64,000 nucleotides of DNA from Trichomonas vaginalis G3 (Eukaryota > Parabasalia > Trichomonadida > Trichomonadidae): contig NC_067204.1 in the NCBI RefSeq assembly GCF_026262505.1, positions 15,022,522-15,086,521 on the forward strand, written 5' to 3'. A program made the translations under genes and the position numbers. Shown piece after piece: positions 30,376 to 40,298 of this stretch (its first letter is position 1; each line of letters opens with the position of its first letter). Below the pieces are notes generated by a model, which saw only the letters and a list, made by a program, of their open reading frames with translations, had not been told where the DNA came from and did not search any database.

Positions 30376-30933
30376 ATGGGGTGCAACATCTCTGTGGAAC
30401 AGCTGATGGATACATTGTTCATTGTGACATTTATTGGATTAGATAATTCAGGCAAATCAAATATAGTTCATAAACTTGTTTCTACTGATGGATCAGAATA
30501 TGTTCCGGTTCCAACAGCAGGTTGTGAGTTTTATAATCTCTCCAGTAGTGGCTTAAAAATAGTAGATATGGGCGGAATAGGCAAATACCGTGATCAATGG
30601 CCAAGTTATATCAAACAAAGTGATGGCGTTGTATTTGTTATTGATAAATCAGATCATATTAGAATGAGTCGTGTTAGAGAAGAAATTGCTGAAGTATTAG
30701 AGCTTGTTTCTAAACTTAGTATTCCAATTCTAATTTTAGCTAATAAATCGGATTTAGATCAGATGCTTAACGAACAGGACATTGCATCAATAGTTCAGAT
30801 TTCAGAATATCATGTTGAATACGAAATTAAACTTTGTTCGGCAAAAACGGGCGAAGGAATTACTCAAGGACGCGATTGGCTTATGAGCCACATGAAACCT
30901 AAGCAACAGACAATGCAGCAGCTACCAATTTAA
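30376..30933 (+). CDS. ARF-like small GTPase
   Basis: 185 aa from the chosen Met. That start gives MGCNIS, with Gly2 suitable for N-myristoylation as in ARF/ARL proteins; an in-frame ATG 24 bp upstream (30352) would hide it. G1 is GLDNSGKS, G3 is DMGGIGKYRDQW (ARF has DxGGQ, here Ile replaces Gln), G4 is NKSD and G5 is CSAKTGEGI. ARF-like proteins regulate membrane traffic by GTP-dependent membrane binding. The missing catalytic Gln after DMGG suggests slow or unusual GTP hydrolysis. A T-rich TTTCAATAAATG initiator-like sequence lies at about 30340-30354. Confidence 0.88.
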   Translation: MGCNISVEQLMDTLFIVTFIGLDNSGKSNIVHKLVSTDGSEYVPVPTAGCEFYNLSSSGLKIVDMGGIGKYRDQWPSYIKQSDGVVFVIDKSDHIRMSRVREEIAEVLELVSKLSIPILILANKSDLDQMLNEQDIASIVQISEYHVEYEIKLCSAKTGEGITQGRDWLMSHMKPKQQTMQQLPI

Positions 30934-31499
30934 GTACTTTTTTTTATTTGTTATATATAAACATTTTGTTATTGTTTTTATGCCAAATATATAATTGCAT
31001 GACAACATTTTAGCAATGGCGAGAATGTTATTGATGATGTCATAATGAAAATTATCTTTTAGGATATATGCTATGCATTAGTCAAATATTCGCAATTTTT
31101 AACTACAAATCTATGAACATATCAAATATTATCTATTAAATAGTTTATATACCTCCAATTAAACTCAATTTACTGCATTTGAGGATTAGTAGTAGGATAG
31201 GAAGGGTTGTGTGACTTTTTTTGTTACATCTATATATAGACGATGCATTAAAATATATTTATTTATAAATCATTAAAAAATTAACATGAGTGGGGGACAA
31301 ACTCGCCCATTGTCACTTTTTCATTAACCTTAAACTTGTAATTTTCATTATTTTTAATTAACCTTATTTCTTTCCCAATTCCTGATTTATTTTATTCACT
31401 TACTATTAAAAGTCACATTTTAATAAAATATAATAATTTATTTATAGCATTTTTTACTATACTGTAATAAAAAATTAATTATAATAAATTAAATGTTTA

Positions 31500-31856
31500 T
31501 TAAATCAAATGTTTTCTTTGCAATAATATTTTTAATGTTGAGTAAACAATGTTGGGATCAAGTGTATCATTTTTCAGACCTTTCTGAACAGCTTCAAGCA
31601 TACTGATACATTCGACTTTTTTAAATTGTGTCATTTCTTCGAAATCTCTTGTGACTTTTTTGATAACTTTAACACTTCTCTCTGAATCCAGACCTTTAAT
31701 TTGCAACTTAATCAGGAATGAAGGAACAACACTGGAATATAACTCAATGACAAGTTCATCGAGTCGAAGATTTGGTTGTACACCACTTGTATGTGCCGGA
31801 TACCATTGTGTCAAATTTTTTCTGAAATTAACTTTAAAAGTACTAAGTAAGATCAT
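31500..31856 (-). CDS. Unassigned short open frame inside the Mutator-like element
   Basis: 118 aa from the first ATG (MILLSTFKVNFRKNL...). The C-terminal part is charged and helical (SERSVKVIKKVTRDFEEM). It shows no transposase-like motif, so it may be a captured host fragment. Its first ~30 codons lie in the first unit of the tandem array, so that N-terminus recurs in every repeat. Expression is uncertain. Confidence 0.35.
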   Translation of the reverse strand: MILLSTFKVNFRKNLTQWYPAHTSGVQPNLRLDELVIELYSSVVPSFLIKLQIKGLDSERSVKVIKKVTRDFEEMTQFKKVECISMLEAVQKGLKNDTLDPNIVYSTLKILLQRKHLI

Positions 31857-32701
31857 GAGATATAGCAATATATGTTTAAACTAACTTATATTTTGGTTGT
31901 ACACCACTTGTATGTGCCGGATACCATTGTGTCAAATTTTTTCTGAAATTAACTTTAAAAGTACTAAGTAAGATCATGAGATATAGCATATATGTTTAAA
32001 CTAACTTATATTTTGGTTGTACACCACTTGTATGTGCCGGATACCATTGTGTCAAATTTTTTCTGAAATTAACTTTAAAAGTACTAAGTAAGATCATGAG
32101 ATATAGCAATATATGTTTAAACTAACTTATATTTTGGTTGTACACCACTTGTATGTGCCGGATACCATTGTGTCAAATTTTTTCTGAAATTAACTTTAAA
32201 AGTACTAAGTAAGATCATGAGATATAGCAATATATGTTTAAACTAACTTATATTTTGGTTGTACACCACTTGTATGTGCCGGATACCATTGTGTCAAATT
32301 TTTTCTGAAATTAACTTTAAAAGTACTAAGTAAGATCATGAGATATAGCAATATATGTTTAAACTAACTTATATTTTGGTTGTACACCACTTGTATGTGC
32401 CGGATACCATTGTGTCAAATTTTTTCTGAAATTAACTTTAAAAGTACTAAGTAAGATCATGAGATATAGCAATATATGTTTAAACCAACTTATATTTTGG
32501 TTGTACACCACTTGTATGTGCCGGATACCAATGTGTCAAATTTTTTCTGAAATTAACTTTAAAAGTACTAAGTAAGATCATGAGATATAGCAATATATGT
32601 TTAAACTAACTTATATTTTGGTTGTACACCACTTGTATGTGCCGGATACCATTGTGTCAAATTTTTTCTGAAATTAACTTTAAAAGTACTAAGTAAGATC
32701 A
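31774..32701. repeat. Eight tandem 120/121-bp repeats
   Basis: Units begin GGTTGTACACCACTTG at 31774, 31895, 32015, 32136, 32257, 32378, 32499 and 32620, with the last truncated. Units are almost identical (single-base changes such as a deleted A in unit 2 and CCAACT in unit 6), so amplification is recent. Confidence 0.93.
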
Positions 32702-32906
32702 TTTATTTTTGCATAATATAATGCCAATATGGTTTCTTTTGATTTTATTTCATTTATAAGCAAATCAGATTTACCCAAAAACTCCACTCCATAAGCGTTC
32801 ATTTGCTAAATTAAAAAGTGACAATGGGCTAGTCTGTCCCTTTCTCAATTAACATTAATTTTAAAATAATTTATTTTTTATCTTTTATAAAAGAAGCTAT
32901 ATATAG

Positions 32907-33029
32907 ATGATGTCAGATATTCCGCGATTAATTAAACAATGTTTAAATCCTGAATGGAATCAATGGAGTCATAATCAAAGACCTCATAAACGAGTAAAAG
33001 AAATTAGAAATAATTATTTTCATGAATGA
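32907..33029 (+). CDS. Small open frame inside the left TIR (B)
   Basis: 40 aa starting MMSDIPRLIKQCLNPEW, identical to A through PH and then different (KRVKEIRNNYFHE). It lies behind CTATATATAG. Function unknown. Confidence 0.4.
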   Translation: MMSDIPRLIKQCLNPEWNQWSHNQRPHKRVKEIRNNYFHE

Positions 33030-33124
33030 AAGATTCACTACCATAATGAAATAAAAAATAAAAAAATAAACTTTAAAAATTCATGTCTTACATTTTTGAA
33101 TAATTTATTTTTATTTTGTATGAA

Positions 33125-34231
33125 ATGAGCGTCAAAACTAACAACGTTAAAAAATTAGGATTCACAAACAAGGAAATAAAGGATATATTAGAGGAGGCGG
33201 GTTATGAGGTTGATAAATATTATTTAAGAAATTGTCAAAAATTCGCGGAGTTTTTAAATGAGTTTGATTATGATGGAAAAATGAATAAAGATGATGTTAT
33301 AAATTTCTTATATCCCACATCTAAAGAAGAAAAACCTAAAGAACCTGATGTTTTCCCTGAATATTATGAAGAACGGATTAAAGATGATGAATACAATGAA
33401 ATTGAAAGACTGGAAAAAATAAGAGATGAAATAGATGAAAAAATTAAGGAATTAAGAGAAGTTGAAAAATATAATGAAAATGAAGTAGAGGGTTTAATGA
33501 ATATCCCAGCTTCAGAATCAGCAGTTCAGAAATCTCATGAAGAAAGATATAAAAATTATGTCTCAGAATCAACACAAAATTTATTAGATGGTGAAATAGA
33601 CGAAACACTTTCAGAAGAAGGTACTAAATTTATACGTAAACATAAGTTACAATTTATTGATAATGAAGAATACCCCTGTATCCTACTTTCACCACCTTTA
33701 GATTCCGAAAAATTCAAAAAAGCTCTTAAAAACGTGACATATGCGACTAATACGATTAAGAAAGAAGATCATGATATTTACACAAATTATTATTTAAATA
33801 AATGCACAGGTGTTGATAAAGTTTTTGATTTATTAGATAAAATATCAAAAGAAACCATTGGAACATATAAAATTTTGTGTGATTGTGGTTTCATTGTTGA
33901 AGATACTAATAATGTTTCATATGAAAGAACAGCACCGAAGGAAGACGAAGTGGAAAGGTCTATACCATTCGTTATTAAGAACATAAAAGATATGAAAACT
34001 TATAAACATTATATTTATTCATTTATTTCAGAAAAAATGGAAGCAACCCATAAAACATCTTCTCATCATTTTATAGCTATTCATACATTCCTTTTCAAAG
34101 TTGTGAAATTAAATAAGACAGGAATTAGATTTAATGTATCAGGGTACGCATTCTTGAGTAAATTAAAATGTATTCGTCACGTCGCAGATGATAAAAATTT
34201 ATGTGTTCTTAATTCATTTTATGGACTTTAA
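33125..34231 (+). CDS. Unassigned 368-aa protein upstream of PolB
   Basis: Intact in B, broken late in A. The start MSVKTNNVKKLG is the first ATG of the frame. The N-terminus looks like a small helical domain. It is followed by an acidic coiled-coil-like stretch (about 100-150: ERIKDDEYNEIERLEKIRDE) and a C-terminal half with scattered Cys (KILCDCGF) and a basic end. It is immediately upstream of and co-oriented with the protein-primed polymerase, 48 bp before it. That position would suit a terminal (priming) protein or a polymerase partner; this is inference only, and no family is recognised. Confidence 0.75.
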   Translation: MSVKTNNVKKLGFTNKEIKDILEEAGYEVDKYYLRNCQKFAEFLNEFDYDGKMNKDDVINFLYPTSKEEKPKEPDVFPEYYEERIKDDEYNEIERLEKIRDEIDEKIKELREVEKYNENEVEGLMNIPASESAVQKSHEERYKNYVSESTQNLLDGEIDETLSEEGTKFIRKHKLQFIDNEEYPCILLSPPLDSEKFKKALKNVTYATNTIKKEDHDIYTNYYLNKCTGVDKVFDLLDKISKETIGTYKILCDCGFIVEDTNNVSYERTAPKEDEVERSIPFVIKNIKDMKTYKHYIYSFISEKMEATHKTSSHHFIAIHTFLFKVVKLNKTGIRFNVSGYAFLSKLKCIRHVADDKNLCVLNSFYGL

Positions 34232-34279
34232 AAATAAACTTTATTTTTATTTATTTTTTAATTTTTTATTCTTACATAA

Positions 34280-37200
34280 ATGAACAAAAACGGAACAGCT
34301 AAAATGAATGATAATCAAATTAGAGCAGAAGGTAGAAGGTTATTTAAACGCTTCTATAACATTCCTGATGGTGTTAATCCTAAAACTCGTAGAAGCTATT
34401 TAAATGAAGCAATAGATGCATATGAAGGGTTTGACATTTCATCAGAAAGTGAGAGATTAGCGAGAATGATAAATGTTAATATTGATTTCTATTATTGTGA
34501 TCCTCAACCAGAAGACGTGGACATAAATAAGGTAGACTTTCCATTAGTGGAATCAATAATGATAGATCCAGAATTTGAAACAGTAAATATTTTATTAACA
34601 CAGAGTCCATGTGGAAAACTTCACGCTGACAGAATAACAGACGTTGAAGCACTCACCGGCTATAAAGTTTGTCCATATTGTAAAGAAGAAGTTTATTCTA
34701 TCCGTGATGATCCAGAAAGGAAAAACCAAAGAAGATTTTTAAAGCATTGTGAGAAATGTAAAGAAAATAATGGAAGATTAATTCAAGACGTTCAATTGCA
34801 AAAGACACAGCAACCATATGCACCACATATTACGAAACAGAAGATATATCAGTGGTTATTAGCTCATAATTTGCAGGAATATTATAAACCGACAAGATAT
34901 TATATTACTTTTGACTTCGAAACATTAGAGACTAAAGAAGAATTACAACTTTCTGAGTGTGCAACTTTGAACGCTTACTTAAAACCATTCATGGTATCAT
35001 CAACGGTTAAATTAAATGATAAAACATATACGAGGAATTTTTGCTTAACTTCGAGTGATTCTTTTATTTCTGATTGGATTGAGTTTTTATTTTCAACCTG
35101 TTCATTAGTTGCTAAATCAAATATTGAACAATATGAAGAATTAATGAAGCGCAAACATTAAATGAAAAACAGAAGGAAGCATTTAAAGAACTTCTAGATG
35201 AGGAATTCAATAAAGTGAATATCATAGGTTTTAATTCGGGAAAGTTTGATTTAAATTTAATTCTTCGTGATTTAAACACTGCAAAATGGAAAATAAAATC
35301 AATGCTGGGTTCATCTTCACAATTTAAGCAAATCATTGTAAAGAAAACAAACGTTCCATATGAATTGAGATTTATTGACATCAGAAATTATATAGCGGGT
35401 GGGACATTAGACCAATTCACTCAAGATTTCGGAAACAATAAATCACGTGTTAAATCCTTTTTCCCTTATCAATTCATCACATGGGAGAATTACGAAGAAG
35501 AATTATATAAAGTGGAACCATTCACGAAAGATTCATTTTATTCAGCATTAACTCAAGAAACTATATCAGATAGTGATTATCAAATATATCTCAATGATGC
35601 TAAAAATTTTAAGAATAGATTAGAATATTTTATTCATTATTGCAATAAAGATGTTGAAATTATGATTGACCCAATTGATAAAATTATTGAAGAAACATTT
35701 GTTTATAAAATTGACATGCTTCATAATCTTTCTTTATCATCGAATGCTTCAATGATTCGTTACGCTTTAGCATATAAAGACTTTAATCCTAATGAAAAAT
35801 ATCCTGAGGAAGAGATAGAATCAAGTTTTGAATTAACGAAAAAGTATTGGAAATATAAAATTGAATCATATAAGAAACAAGATGAAAAAGCAGAAAGGGA
35901 TACTAAAAATAATGTTTCAATGGATGATTTTCAATACTATCACGATTTAATCCTTTCATCTAAATGCAAAATGTGTGGTAAAGCGTTTACATATGCAAAT
36001 AAACCAACATTGGATAGAATCGATAATGAAAAACCACATACCAAAGAAAATTGTCAGTTAATGTGTTGTTATTGCAATGTCGTAAAATCAAATAAAGATG
36101 AAGATGTTCAACGTTTAAGAATCAATTTAAGAAATTATGCATTAAAAAATAATTTACCAATGACTTTAGATTCAGTTGAAGCTTATCACATTCTCCGTAA
36201 TGGAATTACTGGTGGTTTATCAAATGTTCAACATAGAGTAAATCTTAAAGGAATCACGCACATTAATAAACTTTCATATAATCCAGAAACTAAAACTGTA
36301 TCAAATGAGGACACCACCAACATTATGACTCATTTCGTTGGTGTTGATTTTAATTCATTATATCCTTCATCATTTTCATCTAATCCTCATGATTTCATTC
36401 AATATACTGACCATAAAATGTATATGCCGGGAAGATTGAATGGTGTTATCATTTGTGATACAGCAACAAAGAAAGCAAAAGCACTGGGAATAATTAAGAA
36501 GAAAAATACTTTATTCGTGGCTGAAGTAAAGGGTCACATTGATGAAAAATACATTAATGATTACATAAACTTTTTACCGATAATAAGAAACTTAGATATT
36601 ATCACAGATGAAAAAACAATTGGCAGTTTTATGTATAATTACATGAAATCAAACAATCTACCAGTTGACCAGAAACAGAGGAAATTAACTCAGTTAGCAT
36701 CAACACACACCAAATCAACCATTTTCTTCTTATTATCTTTGGTATCTAATAGACAGATTTCATTTTATCATCGATGATATTCAATCAATTTTAACATTTA
36801 CTAAAAACACTTGTTTTAATGAATTTGCGAACAAATTTATGAACGAAAGACAAAAGGCTGAATTAGAAGGAAATAAAGGAAAAAGTTTATTTTGCAAGAT
36901 TTCACTTAATGGATCATATGGTTACGATGCAATGAATACACAAAATTACGCAAAGACTAAAATAATGAATGCACAGAAGGCACGCGTTGCATGTATGTCA
37001 AATAAGTTTAAAAACATAAGAGAAATAGGTGAAGATACATATCAAGTGATGCTTAAAGATAGATTTTATAGATGTGATACATGTTTACAAGAGGCATTCT
37101 TCACTTTAGATAATGCTAAATACTGGTATTTGGTTTTCATTTATGATTTTATGTATAAATGCATGAATGTTAATCGTTTTCATTTCATTGAAGGTGATAC

Positions 37201-37722
37201 TGATTCATCTTATTGGGCAATCGCTGGCGACCAAATCTTCCTAACACTCAAGCATTTCAAGCAATTGTTACCGATAAACAATTTTATGATAAAAACATTT
37301 TCAAATTCGCACCATTTGATTTCTTCTGTTTTGATGAGAAATTTAAACCTAAATTAAAGAATAAAGCTGAAGAAAAAGCACATGAGAAGAAGTTATTGGG
37401 TTTAGCAATTGAGAAACAAGGTGATAACATGGTTGCTTTATGCCCTAAGTGTTATACATCATTCAACGGTTCAATTGATGGAAGTGATTTTAAAAAGATT
37501 GCACAAAAAATGAAAGGTGTTAGTTTACGACAAAATAAACAATTAACACCTAAAAATTATTTGGATATAATAAATGATAAAGTGATATTTGATGGTCAGA
37601 ATATTAATTTACAACTTAAAAACGGGTCAATGACTCGCTTAACAATCGGTAAGACTGCATTAACAGGAGCACACACTAAGGCTGTATGTTGTGAAAATGG
37701 ATGTTGTATGCCATTTATTTAA
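34280..37722 (+). pseudogene. Maverick family B DNA polymerase (protein-primed type), copy B
   Basis: Same architecture as in A, better preserved. Exo I FDFETLE lies near 34915, Exo II FNSGKFDLN near 35228 and Exo III YCNKDVEI near 35640. The HNH-like module CKMCGKAF...TLDRIDNEKPH...CCYCN is at about 35965-36090. Motif A VDFNSLYPSS is near 36346, motif B LNGSYGY near 36908 and motif C GDTDSSYWA near 37195. Frame is lost after 35140, near 36765 and near 37225. The HNH-like block lies between the exonuclease and palm domains, an unusual place for an extra nuclease-type fold. TAAATG start context. Activity as it stands is not expected. Confidence 0.9.
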
Positions 37723-37750
37723 TACAATTTAAAATTTTATTTTTAATAAA

Positions 37751-37824
37751 ATGCCACAGAAGAGACAAAAGGAACCGTAAATAATGGTTTTGATACTATG
37801 ATTCAAAGAGGTGGGCACCCTTAA
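37751..37824 (+). other. Possible very small gene between PolB and integrase (B)
   Basis: Shares its ATGCCACAGAAGAGAC start and ...GGGCACCCTTAA end with 22633-22727 in A, but lacks about 20 internal bases. No convincing single frame. Confidence 0.22.
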
Positions 37825-37847
37825 ACATTTATTTTATTTTTATATAA

Positions 37848-39326
37848 ATGGATAACACAGATTTAAAAATTTAATTGATGATTTAGTACTTAATCAAAAT
37901 TTTCTTAATTATTATGAATTAAAATCATATCTCCAAAAACAATAACAATATAACGGGTGATGATATGGAATTATTATCCATATTATAAAAATGAAATTTT
38001 GAAATATCATGATAAAATAATTTCTAAAATTAAAGACAAAATTAAAAATAATGAATATACAAAGGAAAAACTAAATCACAACTTAAACAATTGAAAGATT
38101 TCAAAAATAAAGTATTAACAGAAGAAGATATTGAGGAATTATATAAATTATATAATCCTGAGCCGCAAAAACAAAAGGTGCAAAACGCCCAGGTCCTTCA
38201 GACCATAAATGAAGCACAAGCTTTAATTTATGATTCATTAGTTAAACCATATTCAGCCCGACTTTTAAATGAAGATCAACTTTTGGAATTCATCCTTCAA
38301 CATAAACTCGAAGCGGGAAAGTATATCAAACCTTTATATACAGCATATTTAAAACAAATGAATAGAATACATCCAGAATTAATGAAGGGGGGAATGAAAT
38401 CCAAAATCAAAGCAGATAAAATTAAACCACTTGCAACGACAGTACCGCTTCCTCCTTCATTCCCCCCTTCATCATTCACTTTATTATATCCATTTCAAAC
38501 ATTAAAGAAGCAAAAAGATTTTAAAAAGGATTTCAAGATATTAAATAAACCAATTGACCCGAAAATTCAACCGTTAAAGGAAAAATTTAGTCGCCCTTCA
38601 TTTGCTCCATATCCATATTCATACGAAATCGATCATCTGGAATATTCAAAAGGAAAAGTTACTTATTTATTTGCCATTAACATTAACACTAGATATTTAT
38701 ATTGCATTCCAGTGAAAGGGAAAACAGAACAGGAAACAAGAAGAGCTATACAATACTTACTAGATCATGAAAGAGTAGATAATATAAGGGGTGATGGTGA
38801 TAAAGGATTTCAGGCAGCTATGGCTCATTATTTCCCACAAATTAATTTTTACTTTCATCCTCTCCATATACGTTTCATAATAAAATAGTTGATGCGGTAA
38901 TGAGAACTCTTAGAGATGCGTTAGGGGTTAACGGTCAGATATACTGGGATGGAAATCATGACTCCATCATACAAGTTAGTATATTATTACAATAATACAT
39001 GGCATAGAACTATAAACATGAAACCGTGGAAATGAAAAATGATATTTCAAAAGAATGGGAATATATTAGAAAGCAAATGGAAAGGTTAATGATGTTAAAC
39101 GTGAACAAATTAATTCGGGGCTCATGAATTTTAAACAAGGGGATAAAGTTTTGATTCATCTCGATTATGGAAAAACTGATAAATCAATGACAAAAAAAGA
39201 CGAAGATTTGACACAATAGCTGAATTTGTTAGATATATTAACGGCAATGCATTAGTTGAAGTTGACAATAAATTAATAGAAATTCCGATTTATTTTATTA
39301 CTCCATTATATTTAAATAATATTTAA
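37848..39326 (+). pseudogene. Maverick rve-type integrase, copy B
   Basis: Homologue of 21103-22608. A missing T a few codons after the start creates an early stop, and there are further indels near 37945, 38060 and 38855. The central part from 38091 reads through YEIDHLEY (first Asp) and RGDGDKGF (second Asp). Beyond the break the helix that should carry the catalytic Glu again reads KIVDAVMRTLRDAL, with Asp, as in A. The C-terminal basic tail follows, ending LYLNNI. The KVQNAQVLQTI module is present near 38175. Confidence 0.85.
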
Positions 39327-39345
39327 TTTTTTTATTTCGTAAGAA

Positions 39346-39618
39346 ATGAGTGACAACAAAGCAGCCAAGAGTCCAGACAATGAATATAAAAAGAAACTAA
39401 ACAGAATTAAATCAAAAATATGCTATTACAAAAAGAAGCCGCAATGCGGTGGGGTTGAAAACGATAAAGAGAGGAAAGAAATAATCGAAAAATTAGAAAC
39501 TTACCGTTCAATCCTTAAACTGAGTGAAGCAAAAATAAAAGAATTTAATAGAATAAATAAATTGATTGGAAGAGATGAATTTAATAAAGATGAATTTTTA
39601 AACTCAATCCAAATTTAA
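39346..39618 (+). CDS. Unassigned 90-aa Lys-rich protein
   Basis: Intact in B. Highly charged and helical, with a KKKPQCGG turn and a C-terminal LIGRDEFNKDEFLNS. It begins 19 bp after the integrase stop in the same direction. The start context is CGTAAGAAATG, similar to the 368-aa gene and KilA-N and different from the TAAATG class. It could be a small DNA-binding or scaffold protein; no family is recognised. Confidence 0.6.
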   Translation: MSDNKAAKSPDNEYKKKLNRIKSKICYYKKKPQCGGVENDKERKEIIEKLETYRSILKLSEAKIKEFNRINKLIGRDEFNKDEFLNSIQI

Positions 39619-39621
39619 TTT

Positions 39622-39720
39622 TTATTCCTCTTCCCGAACCCTTCTGGGTTCTTGCATCATTTTTATCATTTCCTCCCTTGTTATGATTCGTGGTAAATTT
39701 TGAGCTTGTGGGGTATCCAT
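39622..39720 (-). pseudogene. Small basic peptide gene, internally deleted in B
   Basis: Counterpart of 20644-20787. The first 24 codons are the same; then a deletion between AGAAC repeats fuses to PRRVREEE. It is still an open frame of 32 aa, but it lacks the basic tail. Confidence 0.5.
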
Positions 39721-39767
39721 TTATATAAAAATAAAATTTTGTTATCAGTTATTTTATCGTTAATGGT

Positions 39768-40285
39768 TTCAGGTTATTCAATAATTAATTATTTTTGAAT
39801 AACTGAAGGTGTCACTATGTCACCATGTCACCAGGTTAATTAACTTCTCTGAAAAAATGAGACAACATGACATTTAGACAACACAACAGGATTAAGGAGG
39901 AAGGCACTTATGAAGCATTTTTGAATAACTGAAGGTGTCACTATGTCACCATGTCACCAGGTTAATTAACTTCTCTGAAAAAATGAGACAACATGACATT
40001 TAGACAACACAACAGGATTAAGGAGGAAGGCACTTATGAAGCATTTTTGAATAACTGAAGGTGTCACTATGTCACCATGTCACCAGGTTAATTAACTTCT
40101 CTGAAAAAATGAGACAACATGACATTTAGACAACACAACAGGATTAAGGAGGAAGGCACTTATGAAGCATTTTTGAATAACTGAAGGTGTCACTATGTCA
40201 CCATGTCACCAGGTTAATTAACTTCTCTGAAAAAATGAGACAACATGACATTTAGACAACACAACAGGATTAATGCAAAAATAAA
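39768..40285. repeat. Four 126-bp minisatellite units left of the helicase (B)
   Basis: Units with AACTGAAGGTGTCACTATG, (TCACCATG/AGG) iterons and AGGAGGAAGGCACTTATG recur with a period of 126 bp. They are homologous to the A array but with ATGTCACC variants. Orientation is opposite to the units at 42661-42990, so the helicase is enclosed by inverted repeats here too. Confidence 0.9.
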
Positions 40286-40298
40286 TTCAAATCATACT

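Larger units (their letters stand above)
31288..32846. mobile_element. Non-autonomous Mutator-like element (1559 bp) with 9-bp target duplication
   Basis: The ends are imperfect inverted repeats of about 40 bp with 7 mismatches, both containing GCCCATTGTCACTTTTT. AATTAACAT flanks both sides (31279-31287 and 32847-32855), and A has a single copy at the same site. Nine-base duplications are typical of the Mutator superfamily, known in T. vaginalis. No transposase is encoded. The interior is one short open frame plus eight 121-bp tandem repeats. Confidence 0.85.
31188..33029. repeat. Left TIR of Maverick B, split by an insertion
   Basis: 31188-31287 and 32847-33029 together equal the left TIR of A. 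Joining them after removing one 9-bp AATTAACAT restores the A sequence exactly across the junction, which dates the insertion after the Maverick. Confidence 0.88.
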
